Assembly: GCA_006384855.1 (NCBI GenBank)
Contig: VCJN01001313.1
Coordinates: 34,369 to 98,368, forward strand
Source of the DNA: Tetraselmis striata
Lineage: Eukaryota; Chlorophyta; Chlorodendrophyceae; Chlorodendrales; Chlorodendraceae
Length of the DNA stretch: 64,000 nucleotides
Direction of reading: 5' to 3'
The translations under genes and the position numbers were made by a program. The notes beneath the pieces were generated by a model. The model had not been told where the DNA came from. It ran no database searches and worked only from the letters and a program-made list of their open reading frames with translations. Positions within the stretch are counted from its first letter, which is position 1; each line of letters begins with the position of its first letter. Shown here piece after piece: positions 33,401 to 44,462 of this stretch.

Positions 33401-34128
33401 GGCCGCGGACATTTAACAACAACCGCCTCACCGGGGTGGCGTCCCCCTCCGCTTCCAGCGACGCCGTGACCAAAGGGTACGCGGACGCCACCTACCTCAG
33501 CGTAACAGGCTCGATCTCTACAAACATCACCGTGCCGGCTCAGAGCGTGGTGGAGACTAACAGCACCCACCCGACGGCAAACCAACTGGTGACAAAGAAA
33601 ATCACGGAGGACCGATACTCCAAGAAAAACCACGACCACGACGGAGTGTACGCCGAACTAACGGTCGTGAACTGGATCAGCGAATTCCTCGCAGAAATGT
33701 CCATGGCCACCACTTACGGGAATTTATCAGCTTCCTCAGACGGCACTTTCGCCACCGCGTCGTTCGACATACCCAACACGATCAGGTTCAGAATAAGCTC
33801 GACCCTGCTGGCGCAAAACGTCCAGACCGTGGACTCCGTCAGGCTCACGGTAAGGGTGTTCCACTCCTCAACGGGAGTTTACATCACGAGCGCGGACCAG
33901 GAACTAGGCTTGTCGTTCGACCAGGCCACAAACACGATTCTCGCCTCGCAGACCGGTTCGCTATCCTTCGGGGCTTCCACCACGCTCAACGGAGATCTGA
34001 GCATCAAAGTTGTCATCGACGCAAGAATTGCAGGATACAGGCGACCCGTCATGACCGCAAACGCCCAAGGAGAATGGTCCTCCTCGTCGGTGATCAGGCT
34101 GGATCTACAAACGCAGAAATACCACTAA
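30344..34128 (+). pseudogene. Long fibre protein gene, four frame disruptions
   Basis: Coding can be followed for ~1,260 codons in four frames. The N-terminus has a coiled coil with a repeated unit (LELETACNELWLDQARQDLE, three copies). Next come ~60-residue repeats with LNKPTLFSGSYTDLTNTP and SGFNNDLVLTADSVEW, a motif of trimeric phage tail fibres. After 32040 the protein changes to DLGKPNTRWRDIY-type repeats and SDAVTKGYADATYL knobs, ending in a beta-rich tip. Disruptions: near 31590 (4-base difference from the sister repeat), about 32880-32920, about 33068, and an extra A at about 33411. The product would be a vertex fibre for host binding. The part before 32040 has lower GC and different codon endings from the part after. 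Confidence 0.7.
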
Positions 34129-34233
34129 TTTGTAGTGTTTGCGATGGGAAAGCAAAACTCCCGTTTAGGTACTAAATTTGTCATGCCGGCATGACTTGGC
34201 ACTACTACGTTACAGTTTTAGTAGTTAAAGCAA

Positions 34234-35139
34234 ATGCAAGCATCGGCCAACGCCATCCGCCTAGCGCGCATTCGCGGGCACATCGAGGCTGCCGAAGACC
34301 CCGTACGCGTGTTTGCTGACGAGTATGACAATGGCGATGCGGATGTCAAAGATGCTTTCAGAGAGGTGTGGGAAGCCAAATTTATGTCCCGAACAGAAGA
34401 CCCTACAAAAGCCGAGAGGCGGTTTGCTCAATATCTTTCTCTTGGACGCCGGGCTAAGCCGCGACGTACCAACCGCGCCATAAAGGATGTTATTGGGCTG
34501 GCCGCCGGTGCACGAACAAAGATCCAGTTCCTCCTTGGCAAGCCCGCCTCAACCCGGATGCCCGAGTGGATATGGGCGGTCGTATACAAAGTGCGCGTTA
34601 GGATGTTGTCGGCCGCTGCGCGTGCCGCCGTAGCCTCGAATTCACTAATAGCTCTCTTAGCGCCTATGATATACTTAGGCCATCGGCGGGACTCGGCGGT
34701 TGTTAGAGAAAGGGTACGAATATCCGATGCTCGGCGCCGTACGCGCTCCGCAAACGGTCTGGTCGAACTAACTCGGTTGTTGCTTGGCGCTGGGTTGACT
34801 CATGGGACCGATTTCAAATTCGATGAATTTTGGACTGAAGAGGTGCTAGGTCGCGCCGATCATGGACACGGCCTAGAAGCTTCAAACGCGATAGATGCAA
34901 GCGTACGTGAGGACCAAGTTAGGCTAGACGCCATTACCTCGTTTCTCAACGGTACCAGCCCGCGCACATTCAATTCTAAGATAGACAATAGCTTGCTTGG
35001 TGTTACTAATATATCGGGTCTATTAGGACCGCATAGCAAGCCGCTAGCCCAACTAGACGTTCCGGCCCTCAAAGCAAAGCTCTCCAAAGCTAGAAGTGTG
35101 TTGGCGCGCAAGCGCTCTGGATACACACGTAATTCATGA
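34234..35139 (+). CDS. PLV hypothetical protein, helical, 301 residues
   Basis: Intact frame following the fibre gene after a 105-base gap. The N-terminus is acidic and helical (RIRGHIEAAEDPVRVFADEY). The middle has a hydrophobic stretch (AAVASNSLIALLAPMIYLGH) and basic regions (RRAKPRRTNRAIKD). The C-terminus is basic (KAKLSKARSVLARKRSGYTR). I do not recognise a family and see no integrase, helicase or protease motifs. The stop overlaps the start of a 43-codon gene (ATGA). Confidence 0.6.
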   Translation: MQASANAIRLARIRGHIEAAEDPVRVFADEYDNGDADVKDAFREVWEAKFMSRTEDPTKAERRFAQYLSLGRRAKPRRTNRAIKDVIGLAAGARTKIQFLLGKPASTRMPEWIWAVVYKVRVRMLSAAARAAVASNSLIALLAPMIYLGHRRDSAVVRERVRISDARRRTRSANGLVELTRLLLGAGLTHGTDFKFDEFWTEEVLGRADHGHGLEASNAIDASVREDQVRLDAITSFLNGTSPRTFNSKIDNSLLGVTNISGLLGPHSKPLAQLDVPALKAKLSKARSVLARKRSGYTRNS

Positions 35140-35267
35140 AGGACGAGACCGGCCAACGAGTGTTACCTCAACTCGGTGTCACGGAAGACGGATTGGGGCA
35201 AAAGCGTACGGCTCAACTAACGCAAGCGCAACGCGCTGCTAAGTTACGCTCAATGAATGATGTTTAA
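35136..35267 (+). CDS. Very small PLV protein, 43 residues
   Basis: Starts at the ATG of an ATGA overlap with the preceding stop, a common sign of coupled viral genes. It is polar and helical with QLTQAQRAAKLRSMNDV at the end. It stops at 35267. The nested transposon starts at 35272, so the insertion landed 4 bases past the stop without breaking it. No family was recognised. Confidence 0.4.
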   Translation: MKDETGQRVLPQLGVTEDGLGQKRTAQLTQAQRAAKLRSMNDV

Positions 35268-35874
35268 GCATCACTCGTCGAAACGGGGTCCGCTTAACCG
35301 CGCTTAACGACTACCAGGCGCGAGTAGTCGCCTGTATATATCGCGCCTAACGTTAGGCGTCACAGTACTTTAAACTTGGCTGTAAGGATGAGTACGGCAG
35401 CGGAGCCCTGCATCAAAGTACTATAGCGAGTAGCGGGTACTCGGTAGTCACGAGTGCACAAAGTACGAGACGAGTACACGAGTCATTGTACTTTACGGGA
35501 ATCGCCGCCCTTCATATCTGCTATTAGGCGCGCGCCTCCTCACGAGTACGCGCGGAAGATACTCGCGTGATGACGAGTGATGATGACGAGCAGGCGGGGC
35601 AGTAGGGTACTGGTCGATACACAACAAAGGCTGCAAAAATGCATTACACGGTAGTCACGGTTGGTTTTGTGATTTAAGAAAGGTGAGGTGCCAGGCTGGA
35701 TCAGCGGCCAATGAGCGTCGAGCTTCGGGGTGTGGTTAAGCGGATATGGGCGCGCCTACTCCTAGCTGGCAAATTTAACGTCAAGGCACCGGACATTTTC
35801 AGATTTATGGCGGAGGGGTCGGCAACTGCATAAAGTATTAGGGAAATACTAGAAATTTAATTACAATGGGTCTA

Positions 35875-36793
35875 CTACCGCCCCCGGCCCGTGCCCGCCC
35901 CCCCTGGCCTGCGGCCGGCTGGCTCCGCTGCCGCCGGCCTCTTCCTGGCGCCGGCACGTGGTGTTATGCCCGCTGTCGGCTCGGGTGCTGACTGCCCCTT
36001 GTTGCCCGCAGATACTTCTGCGGGCATGCTATTCATGGCAGTTGCTGCCATCTGCTGCGCCCCGCGGCTAGGGAGCTTGTTTGACGGGGCTGGCATAATG
36101 CCGCCGCGCGCTCCCGTTGCGCTTGCTTCCTCTTGCGTCCATCCTGCACCCTCGCAGTAGCGTCCTGAAGCGCCGGGGATCTAGCCGCACGGGGAACATG
36201 AGCTCGTCGAGCGAGCGGGGGAGGGGGGCTGTAGCCGGTAGACAGGTCTTGCACTGGAGCGCCGTTCTGGTCGATTCCGGACTGCGGTAGTGATGAAAGA
36301 AAAAACACTAAGTCGCCGACACTCGCTCGGGCAGCGACAACATCAGCAGCTAGCTACACGATGAGCAGGTAAACCGGCCGGCAAGCGCACCTTTGCACTA
36401 GGGATGCAAAGAACCCTTCCTGCATGCGTCGGCTTCATCGATTTAAGCAAGGCAGCTTGCTCCTCCTCCACGGTCAATTAGGGTGGGCAGACGGGCCGTT
36501 CAGCTTGACCCGTCAAAAACGCTCGACGTGTCATCGGCGCTGACTGTCGTGAGGTAGTAGCGCAGAGGCGGGCCGCGCGGGACAGGCGGGGGCTCGCGTG
36601 CTCCTCTCGGCAGCATGATATCTTCCCACGACGCGTCATCCGTCCCGGCAGCGGCATGGAAGGTGCTGACGGAGGCCATGGTGGCACGGGGGGCGAGCAG
36701 GGCGATCTGCTCTTCAGGCGAAGCGGTCAGCATAAATAGGCGAAGAGGAAGTGCCGAAGAGTGAAAGTGCGCGCGCGGCTGGTGGCTCATCAC
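35875..36793 (-). pseudogene. Nested CACTA-like element, gene B fragment
   Basis: Minus-strand segments at 36793-36500 (TASPEEQIALLAPRATMASV) and 36096-35875 look coding. The latter ends ...KRPAAAEPAGRR.., corresponding to the end of gene B in the 12.5-kb relative, and lies at the same distance from the left end. The frames are not continuous. No domain was recognised. Confidence 0.35.
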
Positions 36794-37356
36794 GTACTTT
36801 ATATCATTGCATCAGTCTCGAGTAGTAATGGTACCTCGGTACCCGGGGCGTCACAATAACATTATCAATGACACTACGATGCATCTGCTGTTGTATGTAA
36901 TGCACAACGCGTTTCACATTAATCTTATTGCTGAACAGATTACATGCATATCAACATACATACCACAAATGATATGAAATTCACGAAAGTACAGATGTGT
37001 ATAACGGCAAAGACAAATGCAAACTTTTGTGTCAACATCGGTTGACAATACTTGCTCGCGACGATGCTCGCGACGATAATGCAGTACACCGCGGCATCCA
37101 TGCGTAACGTTGACCCATGTTGTCAGTATCCAAAAAAAATGTTGTGAGTGTGTCAGGAAAATTAGTTAAGCAGGCATGTGCAAGCATAATGCAGATTGGC
37201 CGTGTTTCGTAAGAACGTATTGCTTAACATTACATTTGGAAACCCCAGACCCAACCGACGCCTATATGTATCATGCGCCTGCCATACTACGCAACTGCTC
37301 CCGCAACATATGGATATGCTCAATTCACACACGCCACGGTTGCTGCGTATATGCTA

Positions 37357-39089
37357 CTACTGCATGGCATCAACACCGCCATCATCCTCATCGAGGGCGG
37401 CGATGTCGTAGGCATGGGAGTGCTTCAAGTAGGAGCACCACCCGTGCCGGGCTGCACTATCATCATCAGCGCAAAGTGCAGGAAAGCAACAACAACATGT
37501 AAGATGCTTCAGCAATAATATATAACACAGGTGGCCCATCACCCGATCATCTGCCTCGGCACAGCGTCACCGGCGGCCCTTTGCCGCCGCCCCCTGCCGG
37601 CAATGTTGATGGCCTCTGTCCATGTATATGTGACAAGTCTGCCATGCACAATCCTGGGCGGGAAGACAAAGTCCTGCTGGAAGACAGTGTTGATCGGGCC
37701 CTCCCACAGTCCAGTGCTCATAGGCGTTGATAGCACGCATCTCCAATTGCAAACACAACGGGAGGCGAAGTCATCGCGCTGTTTTTGAGGTGGCGCTCAG
37801 CGACAACGAAATAAGTTACCTTGACCTACAAGCTACGGGCAGCTACGGAGGTATTCTTCGCAGCCTTCATGAACATCGCGGCAGCAAAGGACATCACTCC
37901 GTGCATGAAGTTGCATGACGGCAATTTCCCAATGGATAGAACCGCATGGCAACCTTGACGCACTGAGTGCTCAGTGCATGGAGCACTGCAAACATGGAGA
38001 TCAAGGAGGGCTTCCGCAACGGTAGCAACCAACAGCCCCAGCACCTGCTCAACTCCGGCAAGGTGATGCTCTCCACGACTGGCCAAGTCACGACGCGCAG
38101 CACCTTGATCGCGCACCACCGTGACATGCATGGACCAGCCCATCGTGCACAGCCCCACCTGCCCAAGGCAAAGGCGTGTGCCGTGAAGGCAGAGATGGCA
38201 GAGAAAGCGGCGACGAAGCGAAGGAAGATGTGAATATATTAATTACATCTAGTGAGCGTGTCCCTTCCCCTTCTCGCCCTTACTGGATTTGCCATAGACA
38301 GCCATGTCACATGAGCGGCAGGTGCTCGGCTCACTGCTGCCCTCAGCCCCCCTCACCGATGTAGAACGCCTCGCCTCCCGCCTCCATCGTTGCTTCGCGC
38401 CCCGCCCTCCTCTGCATGAAGTACTTCTTTTCATATGGCCCGCACTTTACCGCATCCCAGCTGTCAATGCTGTCGTAGCTTTCAGAACTGCGCCGATGTG
38501 CGGGGCGCTGAATACTCGCCTTCGCTGGTGTTGTCTGAGATACCCGCTCACTCTCGCTCCATGCGCTCCTGCCACTCCGTAGCGCGCAGCTTCCGAGCGC
38601 GCTCACCCAACTCACGCGCACGCTCTGAGCGCACAGTTCGGAGCGCCTACTGTTCCAGCTTGTCTGCCTCGCTCTTGCCCGGCAGCGCCTCCCACCGGAA
38701 TACATAGCCACCCGTCTCTATGGGAAGCGGTGGCGGGATTGGTGCGCTGAATCCTAGCCCATCACATCGCGCAGAGCATCGCTATCGTCCATCGGGTGCA
38801 TAAAATGCGCCTCGCACAGCGCATGCAGCTCGCGCATTGCGTATACTTTGGGATCATCGAAGGCAGTGAGGAAGGGCCATGCCTTTGGATCACTTGGGCC
38901 CACTGAGTAGCCAGTTGGCAGCTCCATGTGGTGGCCGTGGCCGTTCATGCGGTCGTACATCGCCTCGGTCACCGCCGAGACCAACGCCTCCTCGCGTACC
39001 ACTGGTAGACCGTCTACTGTGGTGGACTTGCCACACTTCCGGCAGAATTCGGAGGCGGCGGGCTGGTGGCCGAGACGGCCAGAACGCAC
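37357..39089 (-). pseudogene. Nested CACTA-like element, gene A (probable transposase) fragments
   Basis: Segments in order of reading are as follows. 39089-38754 contains a possible zinc pair (CRKCG) and GYSVGPSDPKAWPFL. 38580-38343 contains SWDAVKCGPYEKKYF. 37736-37560 contains DFVFPPRIVHGRLVTYTWTE, matching DFVFPL...GRVVTYTWTK of the relative. The last segment ends at 37357 with YLKHSHAYDIAALDEDDGG, matching YVKHSHAKD. The shared segments show common ancestry. The breaks between frames suggest an inactive gene. Confidence 0.45.
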
Positions 39090-40121
39090 CTAGCGCAGTT
39101 CTCGCGTCGCGCCATATCGTTGGGGCGCTGCGTCGGCGCGAAGGGTTTTCAGCCTCCAACCCGCTGTAGCATCAACGGACGATGCGAGAGAACAACGGAG
39201 GAACTCAAAAATCCGCCACGGCAACGACCTCAGCTTCCCCTCCCTCTAGCGATATCGGGTGCGTGTCGGGTGAGATCGGTGCCGAGATGTCTCCGATTAT
39301 GTTTGGCGTGGGTGGGTTGCAGTGAGTGAGTGGGGCAAAAAGGGCGGCGTCCGTACCTGATGCGGCCGAGTGCACATCCGCTGTTGACCACTGTGGGCAC
39401 CACCTGCCCGACTACCGCCAGAAATGTGTACCCATGGGATAAGGTTTGCGCTCCGGGGGGCGTGATGCGCAGTGGCCGTGCGCACTGGGGGCAAGCGCGC
39501 TATGTGCAGCTCGGGGTGGGTGAGGAAGTTTGCTGTGTGATGGACGCGGTGCGCGCGGCCCGCATAAAGGATTCTATTATAGTACAGTAGTACTAGCGCA
39601 GTGTGCAGTGTGCGACAGTGTGCGCCGCAGTGCGCAGTGTGCAACAGTGTGCAGTGTGCGACAGTGTGCGCCGCAGTGCGCAGTGTGCAGCAGTGTGCAG
39701 TGTGCGACAGCAGTGCATAACTAGTTCATGCACGATATCCCGGTACTGGTGTGAATTACAAAAAGGGCAGTTCCCCAGAATTAGAAAATCAACACAGCAA
39801 GCCGCCTAAGAGCGGCCTGGTACTGGTACTGGTGTGAATTACAAAAAGGGCAGTTCCGGTACTGGTACGGCGTCATATCACGTACCATTTGCGTACGGGT
39901 ACTGCCATGGCAGTCATGGCGGCGCGGGTACTCGCGACCACCGCCGAGATAAGCTGACTGAAAGAGGATATAGGCGCGGTAAGGCGCGGGGTGATACGGA
40001 ATACAGTAATCGTACAGTAAAATTGAGTACGGATACAGTACAAGTACCGTGTTAGGCGCGGTTAGGCGAACCCCGTTTCGACGAGTGATCAACCATGGGC
40101 CCGTTTGGTCGATAGCTCGCT

Positions 40122-43100
40122 TCATTGATAACCGTGAGGCACCGTGTGGTACTTGCCGACCAACCGTCGCTTTGTGTAGTTGAAGCTTGCCTGCTTAGGC
40201 TGAACCACGGTGCGGATGTCGCTCCCCTTCCGTACGAAATCAAGGTGTCTGGCCTCTAGGAAATCGCTCTCGCCGTCGATTAGCTTTTTCAAGCTTGCGA
40301 GGTTAACTCGTTGCGCATTCTCGTGGTTTAGCGTGAATCCCTTCATCTTGTGACCTCCTTTCCCTCGATAGAGATGGTCGCATACGATTTGGGCCCAATC
40401 CCAACGTATTCGCTCACCCACTCCTCAGACTCCCATTCGCCAAGGTACTTACCTTCCGCCACATTGTACTTGCCCGACTCGTATTCGTACAAGATCCTGT
40501 CGGTATCGAAATACAACACGCGCGGGCCCAGCTTGGCCATTCCACGGTACAACCGCAAACGCGCTTGCGAGGTAACCATGGCGGCCACCGCGAGGTTGGT
40601 ACGAGCCAAGCATGTCTTGTCTTCGCTTAGCTCCATATACTTGACATGGAGGTTGTCGACGATAATGATCGAGTCCTTGATTTCCACCTCGCCCTTCGTA
40701 TGGCGCGCCACGATAGAAGCCCAATGCTTGACCTCCGTGCAATACATGTCCGATGTTTGGTCGTTTTTCTGCCCGAATTTTCCCCATAGCGAGTTCAAGC
40801 TTATTTTGGCTAGGGCGCGCATACCCGGGTTGGCCTCAAGCTTCTCGCGCTCTAGCCGGAACCCAAACCTCTTCTCGTGCTCATCGATGAATTCCTCGAT
40901 GTCGCCCTTCGGTGCGCCGCTCGCCTCAACCTTGGTTTTGAGATTGGCCGAAACATACTTCCTAAAAAGAGTGTCAGACCTATCAAACACTAGTGCTTTG
41001 TACACCTTCAAAAGCTTGTACCCTTGCTTTAGCGCCTCCTCAAGCTCAGTTGAGCTAACAACAACATCACGCTTGGGCAGCAAGTCGAAAATCAGCTTGC
41101 CATCTTTCTTTTCCGGGATGACCGGGTGGAAGAGGTCATTAGGGCAGTCGAGATCGCAGTTGATGAAGCCGAAGTGCGTCCTCGCATACTCCATCATGGC
41201 TTCAACGTTGTCGAATACTCGCTCTTCGGCATCCCATGTTGGCACCCCTGCCGGTAGCTCATCGTAGAATTGCACGCTGGGGTAGAGGCTTTGCACGTCG
41301 ACCTTGTGACCCATATTGCCCTCGGCTATCTCCTCGGGTGACCACTTGCGGTACAAGCGAGTGGCGTTTGTGCGCCCTCCCGCAAATTGGCGTTTGACGA
41401 AATTGTACTCGTCCTTCTTCAAAACCGGTCCTCGGGCATGAAGTTGGTGCGATAGTTTTTCATGCAAAAAGAGGCTATCGTTGGGCTCTTGAGTGGGTCG
41501 AGCTTAAACATCTCGATGCCCGCGTCTCGGTACCTCTCCATGGCATGCTTGAGGATTTGCACATCCGACCGGCAATACTCCAGCCGCTCGTTTTCTAGGT
41601 TGTACACCGTGTCCTTTGCGTCGGCATACCACTTGAAAAACTCATCCCGCTTTTTGTCTTTCATCATTCCCGGCGAGAAATACTCGATTGCGGGGATGGG
41701 GCCGACATACCCTTTGTTCGCCTCGGTGTTGAACGTGTAAGGAAAGAAGCCTTTTTGTAGCGGGTGGCGTCCAGGCCAAACATTTTTGGGAGACCGTCTA
41801 GAGCCGATGCGACGTGGTTGAGGCTGTCGATGAAGCGGTTAGATTTCATAGCCATGTACATCACCTTGTTGCCCGCAAGCACGAGGTCCTTTGGCCGCTC
41901 GGCCGTGTTGTCGAGAAGCCACTTCCATATCATCCAACCGCCGTACGACCTCGCGTAGTGAGCTATGAATGTAGAACTCTTTTGCTTAAGCACCCACTCC
42001 ATGAAGGCCTCTAGGCTTTCGAACTCCCTCGTCTCTTCGGTGTAGAGCTCGGCTGCGCACACCGTGTCTACATGGTGCTTGTTGCCATCTACCATGCGGC
42101 TCTCGAAGTCATAGACCCAATACCGGCCCTTTTCAGGTTTCACACCGGGCACGGCGTCTTCTTTGTTCTCGAGCGGCTTGATGAAGCACCGGTGTGAGCC
42201 TGTGTAATGTTCGCCGCATGCCGAGCACTTAGTCTCGCCGCACTTGTGCGACTCGCGGTGGTCTTTGCCGATCCACTTCTTGCATTTGTCGCACCGCCAT
42301 GCATCCTTGTGGCACTTGTGTGCGGCTTGGCATTCGTCCGACGGGAGATTCATGTTGCAATCGGGGCATTTACGCCATATCGGTTTGATGAAGTGCGCCT
42401 TGGCGCCCTCGGGCGTGTCAAAACGAGTCTGGCAACACTTGCATTTGAAATCAATGCACTTGTGATTGGCGAAGTACTCACGGCGAATCGAGTTACGGGA
42501 TTTTCCGCACCACATGTGGTGCTTGCCTCCATCGTTGTTCAAAAACGTCTCCGGCTTGTGAATGAGGTGGTAATGCGCTTGTTGGGCGTCCCAAAAGATT
42601 GTTATCTTATTTGTCGGTGCGTCACACTCAGTCTCGTAGACAAGGCTTATGTTTGTTGAGCGCGTGTATACTTCCACCTTGATACCAGTTAGCGTGGTAT
42701 ACGAGTCAAAATCGGTTAGTTGCATCGCCTCGTCAACTCGGCGTCCTAGACGGGTCGCTAGCTTGGCCAACGCCTTGTCCAATTGCTTAACACGTGCGGG
42801 CTTCAACATGTTTCGGCGCTGAGCGTCGGTCGCCTCGCCTAGCAAAAGGCACCGTAAGCCGCACGAGTTGTCCTCGTTCGTGATGATCGTCACTCCTGTC
42901 TTTTTGAGGAACGCGGGCACAAACAACCCTCCGCTCCCTCCTCCGGCGGCCCGGGTCTTGACAACGACTTGGAGGGTTGAGCCTACAAACCACGATTCCT
43001 CGAGCCCCTCAACCAAGTCCTCAATTAGCTCCGTTGAGGCGGAATTGGTTACAAATTTGGTGCTCACATGCCTCACATTCTCATCGTCGTCCTCCGTGGT

Positions 43101-43265
43101 TATCACTATGTTAGACCGCATACCAGGCATCATCATGCTCTCTTGGAGGCTCACGGCCGCCGAGGCTATGGCCCGACGGTTGGCAAGGGTGGGAGTGAAA
43201 TTTTCAATGGTCATGGTGTAGTCGTTCGCGACTCCATTGTTCCACGTGGTGCGTTGCAAAGGCAT
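40122..43265 (-). pseudogene. Protein-primed family B DNA polymerase, three frameshifts
   Basis: About 1,048 codons read leftward. The N-terminus has NEDNSCGLRCLL and HYHLI, resembling an OTU-like cysteine-protease fold seen ahead of some Polinton polymerases. A Cys/His-rich region follows (CDKCKKWIGKDHRESHKC). The exonuclease part has Exo I VYDFES, Exo II as AHYARSYGG and Exo III YCRSDVQIL. The polymerase part has motif A DVQSLYPS, motif B KISLNSLWGKFG and motif C YFDTDRILY. Single-base losses at about 41740 (A-run), about 41427 and about 40352 (A-run) break the frame. Exo II lacks the usual N and D, and motif C has R where S is normal. It would replicate the PLV genome from a terminal protein, but in this state it is not functional. 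Confidence 0.85.
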
Positions 43266-43270
43266 AAACC

Positions 43271-43657
43271 TTACGCTGCCCGGCGCTCTTGGGCCCGCCG
43301 GTACGCGGCTTCAATGGTGCGGACGGCGTTTCTTGTTTGGGGGCGTTGCGCCACCGTGTTTCTCGCGAGGGTACGCCGGCGCCCGGCGGCCCGGGCCTCG
43401 GGGGTCAAGCGCGCCCGGGAGCGGCGGCCTGAGGGAGTGAAGGCCCCGGGGTTTGCCGCCCGGCGAGCGGCGGTCGCGGCCCGGCGAGCCTCGTTGCTAC
43501 TGCGTAGTGCCGCAAGTTGTCTCTCGCGCCCCGTGAGAGGCGGGAGGCCGACGGCGCCCCTTAGGGTGTTGTCACGAGCGGCTTCCGCATATTGGGCCTG
43601 CAAAAAGGCATTCGCCGACGCCACGGTCCTACGAGCGGGGAGTGGGACTTCGATCAT
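43271..43657 (-). CDS. Basic arginine/alanine-rich PLV protein
   Basis: 128 residues from the ATG at 43657 (MIEVPLPARRTVASANAFLQ). An in-frame start 33 codons upstream reads through a duplicated low-complexity stretch and is less likely. It is very rich in R and A (RRAATAARRAANPG, then RRSRARLTPEARAAGRRRTL), consistent with DNA or RNA binding. It is directly upstream of the polymerase gene (5-base gap), where a terminal protein or DNA-packing protein could lie, but no motif supports either. Confidence 0.5.
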   Translation of the reverse strand: MIEVPLPARRTVASANAFLQAQYAEAARDNTLRGAVGLPPLTGRERQLAALRSSNEARRAATAARRAANPGAFTPSGRRSRARLTPEARAAGRRRTLARNTVAQRPQTRNAVRTIEAAYRRAQERRAA

Positions 43658-43812
43658 CTTGTTGTTGTTGATAAGGCCGGGGAAAATAATTCTTGAGATC
43701 AGACGCGGACGCCCCGGGGGTTTTGATAGAGGCCCCGGGAAAATAACCCTTTGCATCGACCCCAGGAGTCGCGCGTCTGATCTCGTAATTTATATGTCGC
43801 TTTTTACTCAAA

Positions 43813-44028
43813 ATGGAAAGTTGTAGGAATTGTGGTACCCCGGAAGTCAATGGGCGTTTTTGCTACCCGTGTCGGCAAATTTTGGCCCACCCGTGTGACA
43901 CGTGTCATAGTACTGTGTATGGGCCGTGGGAGCTTTGTTACTCATGTGCCCCACGCTGTACGAAATGTATGCGTATGATTAGTAATCCTCGGTTTGAGAA
44001 CTGCTTTCAGTATTCTCGGTTGAAGTAG
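43813..44028 (+). CDS. Small Cys-rich zinc-ribbon-like protein
   Basis: 71 residues with five CxxC pairs (CRNC, CYPC, CDTC, CYSC, CTKC), enough for two zinc ribbons or one treble-clef array. It starts 63 bases from the divergent basic-protein frame. Such small zinc proteins in viruses are often transcription or replication accessories. This one is unassigned. It overlaps the end of the convergent gene at 43979-44251 by 50 bases. Confidence 0.5.
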   Translation: MESCRNCGTPEVNGRFCYPCRQILAHPCDTCHSTVYGPWELCYSCAPRCTKCMRMISNPRFENCFQYSRLK

Positions 44029-44251
44029 CAGCCGCTCGTTTTCTGTAATACCGCCGCGAGTACTCGCGATGGCTCTCAGGGTTCATTTTTTGCCTTTCGG
44101 CGTTCGCCTTTTGTAAGGACTCTTTATGTCTTTCGTAATACTCTCGGTTATAAGCGCGGCGTTTTTCACGGTTACGCTCACGGTACGCTTTATCGGTGGC
44201 GCGCTTCCGCTCCTGCTGCTCTTCAGTGATTACTCGAATAAGGACGGGCAT
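43979..44251 (-). CDS. Small basic helical protein
   Basis: 90 residues, with a repeated pattern of R/K, Y and E (RKRATDKAYRERNREKRRAY, then NREYYERHKESLQKANAERQ). This looks like the helical basic segments seen beside HNH or other DNA-binding modules in viruses, but no catalytic motif is present. It is the gene closest to the right terminal repeat, ~200 bases away. Function unknown. Confidence 0.45.
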   Translation of the reverse strand: MPVLIRVITEEQQERKRATDKAYRERNREKRRAYNREYYERHKESLQKANAERQKMNPESHREYSRRYYRKRAAATSTENTESSSQTEDY

Positions 44252-44462
44252 TAGTCGATACTGCTAATTGTATTTCACGCGAGATAAAAATCTGATATCA
44301 GACGCGCCCGCGAGTAGTATTCCTGACTGCACCGGTCACCCTAGTTCCCAACAAGTACTGCGTAATGTACTTTTTGATCACTTCATTTCCCTCGCTACTG
44401 GGGATTTCTTGGTCACCTGGTCACGGGCCCTTTTTATGACCAGGGGGCATTCTGACCAAGAA

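Larger units (their letters stand above)
35272..40087. mobile_element. CACTA-like DNA transposon nested in the PLV, 4.8 kb
   Basis: The left end CACTCGTCGAAACGGGGTCC and the right end GGCGAACCCCGTTTCGACGA followed by GTG form a ~36-bp imperfect inverted repeat. They are nearly identical to the ends of the 12502-18721 element. Flanking AT dinucleotides (35270-35271 and 40088-40089) may be a 2-bp target duplication. It lies between the 43-codon gene and the end of the polymerase gene, so it disrupts neither frame. A fragment of the 1-kb repeat family seen at the left of the window is at 39740-39860, and a CAGTGTGCAGTGTGCGA simple repeat is at 39597-39715. Confidence 0.75.

Noticed and set aside
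34234..35139. Integrase of the PLV
   Set aside because: No DDE, HxxR or zinc-binding integrase motif was seen in the 301-residue protein.
39530..39809. Cysteine/valine-rich small proteins near 39.6 kb
   Set aside because: They are translations of a CAGTGTGCAGTGTGCGA simple repeat.
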